Positions 53,451 to 62,829 of a stretch of 64,000 bases of DNA are shown piece by piece. Position numbers and translations under genes: made by a program. Numbering within the stretch: the first letter of the stretch is position 1; the number at the start of each line of letters is the position of its first letter. Under the pieces are notes generated by a model. That model was not told the origin of the DNA. It made no database searches and worked only from the letters and a program-made list of their open reading frames with translations. This stretch comes from Syngnathus acus. Taxonomy: Eukaryota; Chordata; Actinopteri; Syngnathiformes; Syngnathidae. The DNA is taken from contig NW_023590222.1 in assembly GCF_901709675.1 (NCBI RefSeq), forward strand, positions 162,540 to 226,539. Reading direction: 5' to 3'.

Positions 53451-53760
53451 GGCAGCTCGGTGATACACTGGTTAGAATGTCCGCTTCACAGTTAAGAAAG
53501 TGCGGGTTTGATTCCATCAACGACTGTTGTGTGTTGTCGATGATGTCCGTTGTTTGGTCAGGAAAACTAAGATGTGGGGTAACGGTTGGTTCTTTATTAG
53601 CAAGATCTTGGGTTGTTTAATGGCGGTCAGTACGCATGGCACTTCAGCAGATGTAACAACACCCCCCATCTCCAGATCAGAAGGTTCTATACTGTCCGGA
53701 AAAGGCGGGAAAGCGTCACCTGACCATTTGGTATCTATGTGTATTGGAGAGTCACTGCCC
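53451..53760 (+). mobile_element. tRNA-like head followed by antisense LTR-like body
   Basis: tRNA-like GGCAGCTCGGTGATACACTG to GTGCGGGTTTGATTCCATCA (53,451-53,520) is followed by the reverse of the LTR-like element (TTCTTTATT, then TTCTATACTGTCCGG). It is the inverted counterpart of 46,965-47,272. Confidence 0.6.
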
Positions 53761-53761
53761 T

Positions 53762-53790
53762 GTGTGTGCGTGTGTGTGTGTGGGTGTGTG

Positions 53791-53837
<47 letters not shown>
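53762..53837. repeat. (GT)n microsatellite
   Basis: Nearly pure GT with GTGGGT and GTGCGT interruptions. Confidence 0.95.
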
Positions 53838-53839
<2 letters not shown>

Positions 53840-53874
53840 TGTTGTAAGGCGGACGTAGTTAAGAGCGCCATGAG

Positions 53875-54030
53875 AACGTTAAAGGGGCAAGTGTGGGCGT
53901 GGATTGTATATATAAAACCCGCGCCCTATGACGCGGTGCGCCCTATGTGTGTTAAACACAGTCATGGCACACATAACGGAGACTGCGCCTTTTATTACGG
54001 TGCGCGTTTTAATCGTGAAAATACGGTAAC
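53875..54030. mobile_element. Possible MITE fragment (CCGTATTTTCACG end)
   Basis: The right end, reversed, reads TTACCGTATTTTCACGATTA with GCGCACC inside, a pattern known from fish MITEs. No left end found. Confidence 0.4.
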
Positions 54031-54384
54031 TCGTCAGCGCTGGTTTACTGCAATTTGACGACAAACCGCAAAACTATTGGGCATAGAAAGCATCATTTAT
54101 TGGCACGACTAAAGACTTAAATTTATCAGAAAGAGAGGAGTTAGACCTACTAACAAGGTGGCTAGGTCCAAGATCTGCAGAACAGGTGAAAAGGGTTCAT
54201 GGAGTACCCGCTGGAGGCGTAAAGATGATTTGGGAACGGGTTGAAGAGTGTCACCGTTCCTCAGAAGCAATTGAGGACACACTGCTAAACAAGATAGAGG
54301 AGTTTCCAAGGCTAACAAACAGAGATACGAGCCAGCTAAGAGACCCGGGAGACATCTTGTAGGAGCTATTGTGGGAGCTAAGTC
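54031..54384. other. No gene recognised
   Basis: A minus-strand reading resembles part of no family I know; nothing else seen. Confidence 0.35.
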
Positions 54385-54386
54385 AG

Positions 54387-54418
<32 letters not shown>

Positions 54419-54419
54419 G

Positions 54420-54460
<41 letters not shown>

Positions 54461-54500
54461 ACTTTATAGATCCCCGGGGGTGGGGAAATTCAGGCCCCAG
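54385..54500. mobile_element. (TTGA)n-tailed LINE 3' fragment
   Basis: Long GATT/TTGA tetramer array (54,388-54,460) next to TAGATCCCCGGGGGTGGGGA, as at 49,660. Confidence 0.65.
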
Positions 54501-54559
54501 CAGTATTCATACTGAAAAGGGAGCAACAGCAATGTCTAAATATTTCATATTAATTACAT

Positions 54560-54945
54560 ATTAATTTATGAAAACATAGTTGCTCCATCAGAGCACAGAC
54601 ACGGCACACACAGCTTGGTAACTTTTCCATTACACATAAGGCAGAGCTTATTAACGTCATGACACATTGATACAAAACATTCAGTAGACAACAAGACATT
54701 CTTATGAGGATATGTTTTTCCTTCTTTTCCCCTCCCTTTTCTTCCCTTCCGTATTCCTGCTTGCGGAGAATATAAAACTTTCTGATCTGGAGTCTGACGT
54801 GGTTGTTCTCCTCTGCTGAATTGCACTTGTACTGACTGCCGTGAATCAACCCAAGATCTTGCAAATAAAGAACCAACTATTACTCCACATCTTTGTTTTC
54901 TTTGCTCAACGACGGACATCTTGAACAAAACGCAACATAACCCTG
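54560..54945 (+). mobile_element. LTR-like element, probably solo
   Basis: TATAAAA at 54,771-54,777 and AATAAA at 54,864-54,869 are 93 bp apart; the end AACGCAACA is followed by unrelated DNA with no tRNA-like sequence. It is the most complete upstream (U3-like) part of the family. Confidence 0.55.
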
Positions 54946-55512
54946 CCTGATAGTAGTGTGTTTGAATTTTTGATTAGTGGTAGGTGCTAAAGACTCATTG
55001 CTAGCAAGAGAACTGGTCTTGCAAAAAAGGATTCACTCGCTGAGTCCAAATTCACAGGCTGCATCCTCAGAAAGTTTTTTTATTTTTTTATTGCCAATTA
55101 TAGGGCTGCATAACGTGACTCCCGGTGGGACGCGAACGCACATCACGTGACACACGAATTCAGCCTTGAAACTGGCATTCGTTAAATGGCGACGGATGCT
55201 GAGCGGAGACTACATACGTATATTTTGAAGTCATTTCCCATATTACTCTTTCAAATATCTATTCAGAAACTCTCAACATATAAGGACATACTGATTGAGA
55301 GAAAACAGGGGGGGGGGGCTGAGAGTGGACAGGTTTGGTGAACCCCCGACATCTGGTCAAATCAGAGCAGGGGGTGTTTTATGATGTTGGGGGAAACAGA
55401 ACAACTTGATTGCTTCCTCTGCAGCTGGTTAACCAGTGCAGAGGTCTTAGCACTTTGTTTACGATGTTGTGGGAACAAACAGAATATTTTTTCCCCCTCA
55501 GCAACTGGTTAA
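54946..55512. other. No gene recognised
   Basis: T-rich and G-homopolymer patches (55,310-55,318) but no frame or element end I can name. Confidence 0.4.
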
Positions 55513-55559
55513 TCAATATAGTCTCCATTCCAACACAATCGTACAATCAAGATAATTTG

Positions 55560-55775
55560 TCAACCCTAACAATCTTGTGCCAGGAACTGAGCAGGAAAAA
55601 GGTTTCTCACCTGTGTGTGTTGTGTTTATTTTTAAGTGACTGTTCTGAGAGATTCTTTGACCACAAACTGAGCAGGAAAAAGGTTTCTCACCTGTGTGTG
55701 TTCTTGCATGTGTTTTTAAATGTCGCTTCTGAGAGAATCTTTGGCCACATCTTTTTTGATGAAAAGACACACCTT
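55560..55775 (-). pseudogene. C2H2 zinc-finger gene fragment
   Basis: The minus strand reads [25 protein letters not shown], one finger lacking its first cysteine, then [26 protein letters not shown] with the canonical linker. The sequence then repeats FSCSV and degrades (PGTRLLGL). It has no effector domain or splice context, so it is most likely a decayed piece of a KRAB-less fish ZNF gene. Confidence 0.7.
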
Positions 55776-55844
55776 GTCCTTTTGCTCGTTAGGCATGACT
55801 GTTGTCACATTCAAACTTGTACATAAAGGAGAATCAAAATCAGG

Positions 55845-55897
55845 ACTCGACCCTGCTTTCCAAGACCAGCGCTTCAACCAGCTATGAGGTTCGAGAA
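55845..55897 (-). pseudogene. tRNA-Thr-like fragment
   Basis: The minus strand has TAGCTGGTTGAAGCGCTGGT then CTTGGAAAGCAGGGTCGAG; an anticodon arm like Thr but without acceptor strands. Confidence 0.4.
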
Positions 55898-56054
55898 CAC
55901 TAACTGGTTCTCAAACTTGGCCCAGCTATCTTGCTTTGCTTGCTCGCAAAATAGTAGCATGGTAGTTAAACGTGCCTATTGATTTGTGACACATCCTAAT
56001 TTCGCAATATTGTACATGAATAGTTTATAGTTTATTAGTAACAGCTGTAGATCA

Positions 56055-56128
56055 GACCTTGTAGCACAGTAGTTAGGGTACTGGTTTAGTAAACAAGGGG
56101 TTATGAGTTCATTTCTCACTGAGCCCTG
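56055..56128 (+). pseudogene. tRNA-Thr (AGT) pseudogene
   Basis: Loop TTAGTAA (AGT) in CTGGTTTAGTAAACAAGG and a T-arm TATGAGTTCATTTCTCA; several stems mismatched. Confidence 0.55.
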
Positions 56129-56398
56129 ATAATATGCTTAACAATTGCTGTGCAAGCTGAATTTATAATAGTTGAGGGTGTAATTACACGTATCTTGTCC
56201 ATGGTACTGGTGACCAGCAGTTGTGTGATGAGTTGTTGTTGTCTTTGGGGACATGAAGGGAAATTTTATAGTTTCTCATGGCACACAAATGTGTCCACAC
56301 TGGTTGAAATTCACTGGCCTAGAGTCCTGGTTAGACTACATTTTCAAGAGTTTCTTTTGGTTCATCTTCTAAAAGGTTGACACAGTTTAGCCAAGCAA

Positions 56399-56472
56399 GG
56401 CCGCGTAGCTTAGTGATAAGAGCACTAGAATTGTAAATCAGAGGGTGTGAGTTAAATTCACACTCGGGTCTG
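56399..56472 (+). tRNA. tRNA-Thr (TGT), probably decayed
   Basis: GGCCGCGTAGCTTAGTGATA is a near-perfect Thr 5' half and the loop is ATTGTAAA (TGT). The T-arm carries an inserted base (GAGTTAAATTCACAC) and the 3' acceptor CGGGTCT pairs poorly with GGCCGCG. Confidence 0.55.
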
Positions 56473-56639
56473 ACAGACAGCTACATCTGCTAACCTTGCT
56501 TGTTTGTTTGTTTTTTGTTTGTTTGTTTGTTTATTTTCACATACAAAAACAATTTAAAATGTACATAGATTAAATAAATGTGATGGAGAATGTCTAAAAA
56601 ACCCTCCAGGGGCTTGCGAAGTGGCATTCTCCAGATATA

Positions 56640-56720
56640 TGAATACATTCGATCTCTTTGTGTGTCTTGGCATGTGAAGAAATTGACAATAAAGCAGACT
56701 TTGACTTTGACTTTGATTTA
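56640..56720 (+). mobile_element. L2-type 3' tail
   Basis: GTGAAGAAATTGACAATAAA then GCAGAC and GACTTT repeats, identical in type to the tail at 7927-8110. Confidence 0.75.
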
Positions 56721-56845
56721 AGATAAAATTTCAATGGATAGAGAAATATGCATCCTAATACATGTCATACAGATGAAAAAAATATATATAACAGGGATAA
56801 GGCATACAACATACAACAATAAGGAAAAATACACCAAAACTATAA

Positions 56846-57653
56846 CTAAAGAGAATAATGAATGGATCCAGGTTCATTTAGCATACCATTTGGAAAGTAT
56901 TTAGTGTCTAAGAGAAGTGATTTCAGAGCCTTCTTAAATTGGTCCCATAAAAATAGTGGCAGCGAATTGTAAATCTTTGACCCTCTGTAGCCTATGTTAA
57001 ACTGAGTTTGGGCTGTACGGGCTATTGGTGGTCTGAGGTCATTTGAGCTGCGTGTGGGGTAATTATGGACCTGAGAATTATGTCTAAATAAGTTATGAAA
57101 AAATAGGGGAAGGGTTCTCCCCAATGAGCCATGAACAAAGAGACCAATTTGAAGACGATTGACTTGAAAAACAGTGAGGACACCTAGCCGAGTAAAAAGA
57201 GGCTGAGATGAATGTTTCGTATGTACACAACATATTACTCTTAGAGCTCAAGTTTGGCCTGGTGTGTACTAGGTCAAGCGATACTACAATAGTAAATATA
57301 CGGCTCGATCATTGAATAGTATAGCATATGGCTACCTCGGAGCTTATTAGATGAAGGGTTTTACGCACAATACCAATGCTCTTGGCCATTTTTGTGGAAA
57401 TAGTCATGATATGACATTTCCAGGACAATGATCCATCAATCATAATGCCAAGGAATTGTGTAGAACACACGTTAATTATAGGGATGTTATCAATATATAT
57501 TGCTGGTGATTTGTCAAATATATGAGATTTGAGACGAAAACATATGAAGTTTGATTTTTTTAATATTAAGTGATCATTTGAATGTGCTTGATATATGTAA
57601 CTATTGAATGTAACTGTATGCTGATACATATGCTTAATTTGAATGTGCCTCAT
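56846..57653 (-). pseudogene. CR1/Rex1-group LINE RT C-terminal remnant
   Basis: 57,653-57,309 reads FRLKSHIFDKSP, STQFLGIMIDGSLSWKCHI and AKSIGIVRKTLH (RT thumb region). 57,124-56,846 reads HNYPTRSSNDLRPP, GYRGSKIYNSLP and LLDTKYFPNG (C-terminal region). The middle is deleted or frame-shifted. No catalytic motif remains. Confidence 0.7.
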
Positions 57654-58074
57654 ATTGGTTCAGCAGTTCATTTTTTTCGGACATTTTTCTCAGTTGTCAT
57701 TGTCATCCCAGTGTCAAAGTTCAATGTGGCTTAGAATAATATTGAATGTTTCGTGACTTGGAAGAAATTCAAGAGGCAGTGGCATAGTGGTTCTCTCAAC
57801 TCATTTCAGTTTCATTTATGGTCTATTCTTCGGAGATGGTTCAGGTTTTAAACATGACCACGGCCAAGATCTTGAGGTATGGCGTCACAGATGACGAGAT
57901 GGTGGACGAACTGCAGAAGAGAATTGCAGACGAAACCAGCATCCCTGCAGCCCAGCCGGAGTTGCTGCTGGAGGCCGGCTCAGCCTTGGAGCCTCACGGG
58001 CCGGCCACGCAGTGCGCCATCGATTACACCGTAACTCATATTGAATCGTTCTCGCATGAAAAAAATGTCAATGG

Positions 58075-58620
58075 TACATCATCATCATCATCATCGGTTT
58101 AAAGTCCGCTTTCCAGGCGCCGCTGGGTTGGACTGGGTTCTCGATATGGCTTTCTTCCATACTGAGAATATTTTTGGAGCAAAACTTTTTCCAGTCGGAT
58201 GCCCTTCCTGACACCAACCCAAGGGGAAATTGATTTTCTGGAGGGGTTGACTCCCTTAGCCCATTCCTCTCCCGAGGAGCCCACTGGGCAGTGGTACTAT
58301 TTAACCCATAGTTGGGGTCTGGTTCGTGGGCACCAGGGCGTGTCCACACACCGGTGGGCCTGCGTGCCGCACGTCTAGGGGCCAAACCTCCTCCGAGTCC
58401 CTTGTAGTTTAGCCTGGGTCCGTGTTGTACCCACTTACCATGTGTCGCCGCATGGAGGCACTACATAGGGCTTGCTGTTAAAGAGGCTATGTACTGGCAG
58501 GGAGAGACTTACGCACTCGGCTCTCCCGTTCGCATACTGCTAGCCAGCGGTGAGGGTTGACAGTGAGAAGTGACATGCACTGGGCACTCCACCAACACAC
58601 TAGACGCATCACAACAACCC
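58075..58620 (-). mobile_element. LINE leader or SINE related to the RTE-like element, in an IKK intron
   Basis: The 3' end on the minus strand is a (GAT)n tail (58,079-58,096). The sequence GGCGTGTCCACACACCGGTG is shared with the RTE-like LINE leader at 46,570-46,590. It lies in the intron between exons A and B. Confidence 0.6.
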
Positions 58621-58799
58621 GACTTGGTCTTATGAAGTCAGACACACCACATCATGTCTCAAATCTCACACTATGTGCAGGAGATAGATGGGCGGCGGAC
58701 AGACTTCCCTCTCGTTTTCCTGTTTGATCGCTCATCTTGTAGTTCCGAACCACCGTTGACTCCTCGCGTCCTCCCTGAAAACATCCGTTTTCTCCATGA

Positions 58800-59255
58800 G
58801 TCTTCCTCCTCCTTTTGTTGGAATTAAAATGTATTTTATTCTTAGTGTGTGCCATAGAATAGTGGAACTCTTTAAACATTCTTAGTATTAGAATTACCAA
58901 CATAGAAAATAAGGCAGAAATTGTATTACTGAAAAGTATGCTTCATCGCGTGAGCCAATGTAACATTATTCAGTTTGAACATTAAAAAAGGGCTAATGGG
59001 AAAATAAAAAAAACATTAATATCAATTATATTGTAAAAATACTGTGTACGAAACACAAATATTGAATTTGTCACCATTTAACTATCAATTTTAAATTAAA
59101 TTTACAAAATTACTCTTTTTTTCCACACTTTGATTTATTTTAACCCCCTTATTATCATATTATTTTTTGTGTAAAACCTATCAGATATACTACATAAAGC
59201 TAGATTTTATGATAGTTATTAATGGTAAAATTATTGTAGTCTTCTTCTTTACCAG
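58800..59255. other. IKK intron B-C, AT-rich
   Basis: No element recognised; ends in the T-rich acceptor tract before 59,256. Confidence 0.5.
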
Positions 59256-59800
59256 AAAAGGATCCAAAGCGCGTTCTGCCTTACAGCCCTCTGAGGAGGA
59301 CTTGTGGCCAGGTGTGGCACACCATCCGTTCCCTGAAGGAGGAATGGCAGAGACTGAGACTGCAGCAGGGACAGAAAGCAGCCAAGTAGGAAACACACAC
59401 ACGCACGCACACACATGAATGTGTGAACTGTATCCAAAAATGACAATATTTTCCTCCCAGCATGAGCTTGCTGAGACAAAACTTAGCCCTGTCCAAGCAG
59501 AAGAATGAGATGGTGTCCATGCACCAGAGACTCATGGCCAAGCTGGACTTCTTCAACACCACCCTTCATATAGACATGGACAAATGCCAGGAGCAGACCG
59601 CTACTGGAATTGGTATCATGTTAACTCTGTTTCTTTGAATGGGAACAGATCATTGGATTAATTGAATTTGAATGCAATTTGATGGTGGACCTTACCAGAA
59701 ATGGACTGAAGTACAATCAGCGGCGAAGATAGTATTAGAAGTTCCGATGGATTTCAAGTCCATCGCCTTATCCACCATGTATTTATTATTATTACATAGT

Positions 59801-59882
59801 GTGCTTGTGGCCGAGTGGTTAAGGAGATGGACTAGAAATACATTGGGGTCTCACCTCGTAGGTCCGGGTCCTGCCGACAACG
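59801..59882 (+). tRNA. tRNA-Ser (AGA)-like
   Basis: GTGGCCGAGTGGTTAAGGAG, anticodon arm GGACTAGAAATAC (AGA, one stem mismatch), Ser-type long variable arm and B box GGTCCGGGTCC (weakened). Its reversed anticodon-arm relic (GATGGATTTCAAGTCCATCG) lies just upstream at 59,744-59,772. Confidence 0.6.
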
Positions 59883-59921
59883 ATCCAAATTTATTCTCAT
59901 GGTGTAATATTAAGTTAAAGT

Positions 59922-60460
59922 TAAAAGTTAAAGTCCCAATGATCGTCACACACCCCGGCCGGGTCATACCAAAGACTATAAAAATGGGACCCATTGCCTC
60001 CCTGCTTGGCACTCAGCATTAAGGGTTGGAATTGGGGGGTTAGATCACCAACTGATTCCCGAGCGCGGCACCGCTGCTGCTCACTGCTCCCCTCTCCCCC
60101 AGGGGATGGATTAAAATCACATGGGGATGGGTTAAATGCAGAGGACAAATTTCACGACACCCAGGTGTGTGTGTGACGATCATTGGGACTTTAACTTTAA
60201 CTTAACTTTAACATCTGGGTGTGGTGAAATTCGTCCTCTGCATTTAACCCATCCCCGTGTGATTTTAATCCATCCCCTGGGGGAGAGGGGAGCAGTGAGC
60301 AGCAGCGGTGCCGTGCTCGGGAATCATTTGGTGATCTAACCCCCCAATTCTAACCCTTAATGCTGAATGCCAAGCAGGGAGGCAATGGGTCCCATTTTTA
60401 TAGTCTTTGGTATGACCCGGCCGGGGTTTGAAACCACAACCTTCCAGTCTCAGCTGAGAT
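59922..60460. mobile_element. Tail-to-tail pair of the tRNA-headed SINE
   Basis: 59,953-60,205 is the SINE body in forward orientation starting at CCCCGGCCGGGTC. 60,210-60,458 is a reversed copy ending with GGTTTGAAACCACAACCTTC. A short reversed end (AAAGTCCCAATGATCGTCAC) at 59,931-59,950 abuts the forward copy. The tails (TTTAACTTTAACTTAAC) meet in the centre. Confidence 0.8.
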
Positions 60461-60496
60461 ACTCACCACATTTGTACGGTGTGTACTACACAGCGT

Positions 60497-60578
60497 GTTG
60501 TTGTGGCCGAGTGGTTAAGGCGATGGACTAGAAATCCATTGGGGCCTCCCCTCGCAGGTTCGAGTCCTGCCAACAATG
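60497..60578 (+). tRNA. tRNA-Ser (AGA)
   Basis: GTTGTTGTGGCCGAGTGG start, anticodon arm TGGACTAGAAATCCA (perfect stem, AGA), variable arm GGGGCCTCCCCTC, B box GGTTCGAGTCC, acceptor GTTGTTG/CAACAAT with one G-T pair. It is the most gene-like tRNA in the window. Confidence 0.9.
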
Positions 60579-60645
60579 ATTTAGAATCTCGTGTTGTATT
60601 ATGAGATACTCACCACATGCATTTAAACATTGTGTGTCACAGTGT

Positions 60646-60726
60646 GTTGTTGTGGCCGAGAGGTTTAGGTGATGGACTAGAGATTCATTGGGTCTCCCCT
60701 CGCTGGTTTGGTTCCTGCTGACATTT
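60646..60726 (+). pseudogene. tRNA-Ser (AGA) pseudogene
   Basis: Second tandem unit, 149 bp after the first. The anticodon arm reads GGACTAGAGATTC and the B box is degraded to GGTTTGGTTCC. Confidence 0.7.
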
Positions 60727-60799
60727 CAGATTTTGAATTAGAATCTTGTTAGCTCCTCGCAATATGCATTTTGACAATGTGAAGACCTCGCCAGTGTGT

Positions 60800-60881
60800 G
60801 TTGTTGTGGCCGACTGGTTAAGGCGATAGACTTGAAATCTGTTGGGGTCTCACCTGGCAGGTTCAGGTCCTGCAGACAATG
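60800..60881 (+). tRNA. tRNA-Ser (TGA)
   Basis: Third unit: anticodon loop CTTGAAA (TGA) with stem TAGA/TCTG, B box GGTTCAGGTCC. It differs from its neighbours in isoacceptor, the anticodon having changed from AGA to TGA. Confidence 0.65.
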
Positions 60882-60962
60882 ATCCATAATTTTTATTAGA
60901 ATCTCGTGGTGTATTATGAGATACTCACCACATCCATTTTAACAGTGGGTATTACAGTTTGT

Positions 60963-61045
60963 GTTGTTGTGGCCGAGTGGTTAAGGCGATGTACTAGAAA
61001 CCCATAGGGGGTCTCCCCTCTTAGGTTCAAATCCTGCTGACAACA
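60963..61045 (+). tRNA. tRNA-Ser (AGA), slightly decayed
   Basis: Fourth unit: GATGTACTAGAAACCCATAG has stem mismatches; B box GGTTCAAATCC is good. Confidence 0.6.
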
Positions 61046-61049
61046 TTTC

Positions 61050-62780
61050 CATCCATCCATCCATCTTCTTCCGCTTATCCGGGGTCGGGTCGCGGGGGCA
61101 GCAGCTGTAGGAGGGACTCCCAGACTTCCCTCTCCCCAGCCACTTCATCCAGCTCATCCCGGGAGATCCCAAGGCGTTCCCAGGCCAGCTGAGAGACATA
61201 GTCTCTCCAGCGCGTCCGGGTTCGTCCACGGGGTCTCCTACCGGTGGGACATGCCCGGAACACCTCCCCAGGGAGGCGTCCAGGAGGCATCCTGATGAGA
61301 TGCCCGAGCCACCTCATCTGGCTCCTCTGAACGTGGAGGAGTAGCGACTCTACTCCGAGTCTCTCCCGGATGACCGAGCTTCTCACCCTATCTCTAAGGG
61401 AGAGCCCGGACATCCTGCGGAGAAAACTCATTTCGGCCGCTTGTATCCGGGATCTCGTTCTTTCGGTCACGACCCATAGCTCGTGACCATAGGTGAGGGT
61501 AGGAGCGGAAATCGACCGGTAAATTGAGAGCTTTGCCTTTTGGCTCAGCTCTCTCTTTACCACGACGGACCGGTACAGAGTCCGCATTACTGCCGACGCT
61601 GCACCAATCCGCCTGTCGATCTCGCGCTCCATCCTCCCCTCACTCGTGAACAAGACCCCAAGATACTTAAACTCCTCCACTTGGGGCAGGATCTCATCCC
61701 CGATCCGGAGAGGGCATTCCACCCTTTTCCGATCGAGGACCATGGACTCGGATTTGGAGGTGCTGACCCTCATCCCAACCGCTTCACACTCGGCTGCGAA
61801 CCGCTCCAGTGAGAGCTGGAGATCACGGCCTGAAGAAGCCAACAGCACCACGTCATCTGCAAAAAGAAGAGACGCGATGCTGAGGTTTCCAAACTGGACC
61901 TCCTCAATGCCTCGGCTGCGCCTAGAAATTCTGTCCATAAAAATTATTAACAGAATCGGTGACAAAGGGCAGCCTTGGCGTAGTCCAACTCTCACTGGGA
62001 ACGAATCCGACTTACTGCCGGAAATGCGGACCAAACTCTGGCATCGGTGATACAGGGACCGAACCGCCCTTATCATTTGGCTCGGTACCCCGTACTCCCG
62101 AAGCACCCCCCACAGAACCTCCCAAGGGACACGGTCAAATGCCTTCTCCAAGTCCACAAAACACATGTGGACTGGTTGGGCGAACTCCCATGCACCCTTG
62201 AGGATCCTGCTGAGGGTGAAGAGCTGGTCCACTGTTCCACGGCCACGACGAAAGCCACACTGCTCCTCCTGAATCCGAGGTTCGACCTCCCGACGGACCC
62301 TCCTCTCCAGCACCCCTGAATAGACCTTACCAGGGAGGCTGAGGAGTGTAGTCCCCCTGTAATTGGAACACACCCTCCGGTCTCCCTTCTTAAAGAGGGG
62401 AACCACCACCCCAGTCTGCCAATCCAGAGGCACTGTCCCTGATGTCCACGCAATGTTGTAGAGGCGTGTCAGCCATGACAGCCCCACAACATCCAGAGCC
62501 CTTAAGAACTCCGGGCGGATCTCATCCACCTCGCCACCGAGGAGTTTTTTAACTACCTCAGTGACTTCGACCCCAGAGATTGGAGAGTCCGCCTCAGAGT
62601 CCCCAGGCCCTGCTTCCACAATGGAAGGCGTGTAGGTGGAATTGAGGAGGTCTTCGAAGTATTCTCCCCACCGACACACGACGTCCCGAGTCGAGGTCAG
62701 CAGCACGCCATCCCCACTGTAAACAGTGTTGACGTTGCACTGCTTCCCCCTCCTGAGACGCCGGATGGTACCAGGAGTGG
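61050..62780 (-). mobile_element. Rex3-like (RTE-clade) LINE, 5'-truncated
   Basis: The 3' end on the minus strand is CGGATAAGCGGAAGAAGATG followed by GGAT repeats, the Rex3-type end. The 5' border at about 62,778 is a T8 run next to rDNA spacer. Between them lies one long RT frame. Confidence 0.9.
61075..62706 (-). CDS. Rex3-like reverse transcriptase (543 codons, open)
   Basis: RT motifs in order: VVVPLFKKGDRRVCSNYRGT (about 108-127), EEQCGFRRGRGTVDQLF (about 151-167), CFVDLEKAFDRVP (motif A, about 185-197), VGLRQGCPLSPILL (motif B), LLFADDVVLLASS (motif C, FADD), FKYLGVLFTSEGRMEREIDR and the C-terminal MRWLGHLIRMPPGRLP. No stop or frameshift is visible. A small in-frame gap at KKLLGGEVDEIRPE removes residues usually present before DEIRPE. 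The endonuclease is missing, so it is not autonomous. Confidence 0.9.
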   Translation of the reverse strand: MLLTSTRDVVCRWGEYFEDLLNSTYTPSIVEAGPGDSEADSPISGVEVTEVVKKLLGGEVDEIRPEFLRALDVVGLSWLTRLYNIAWTSGTVPLDWQTGVVVPLFKKGDRRVCSNYRGTTLLSLPGKVYSGVLERRVRREVEPRIQEEQCGFRRGRGTVDQLFTLSRILKGAWEFAQPVHMCFVDLEKAFDRVPWEVLWGVLREYGVPSQMIRAVRSLYHRCQSLVRISGSKSDSFPVRVGLRQGCPLSPILLIIFMDRISRRSRGIEEVQFGNLSIASLLFADDVVLLASSGRDLQLSLERFAAECEAVGMRVSTSKSESMVLDRKRVECPLRIGDEILPQVEEFKYLGVLFTSEGRMEREIDRRIGAASAVMRTLYRSVVVKRELSQKAKLSIYRSISAPTLTYGHELWVVTERTRSRIQAAEMSFLRRMSGLSLRDRVRSSVIRERLGVESLLLHVQRSQMRWLGHLIRMPPGRLPGEVFRACPTGRRPRGRTRTRWRDYVSQLAWERLGISRDELDEVAGEREVWESLLQLLPPRPDPG

Positions 62781-62829
62781 ATTTTTTTTGTCACCGCGGG
62801 AGGGGGACGTTGCTTCGTTCGGTGTCCGG

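Larger units (their letters stand above)
57810..59612 (+). pseudogene. IkB kinase (IKK alpha/beta-type) gene fragment, four exons
   Basis: Exon A (57,810-58,030) encodes MVQVLNMTTAKILRY through PELLLEAGSALEPHGPATQC, the ubiquitin-like domain after the kinase. Exon B (58,681-58,799) gives EIDGRRTDFPLVFLFDR. Exon C (59,256-59,385) gives DPKRVLPYSPLRRTCGQVWH and SLKEEWQRL. Exon D (59,461-59,612) gives [17 protein letters not shown] and [18 protein letters not shown], the start of the scaffold/dimerisation helices. AG/GT borders are present and A-B and C-D phases fit. B-C is off by one base at an A4 run (59,256-59,259). By eye it is nearer IKK-beta than IKK-alpha. The kinase domain and C-terminus are not in the window; tRNA, Rex3 and rDNA follow. 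Confidence 0.75.

Noticed and set aside
53877-54350. Coding potential around MSSNCSKPALTS and MLALETPLSC frames
   Set aside because: Short, without domains, splice context or homologous copies; part overlaps a MITE-like end.
55110-55165. A possible tRNA at CGTGACTCCCGGTGGGACGC
   Set aside because: No cloverleaf could be drawn; stems and box B are missing.
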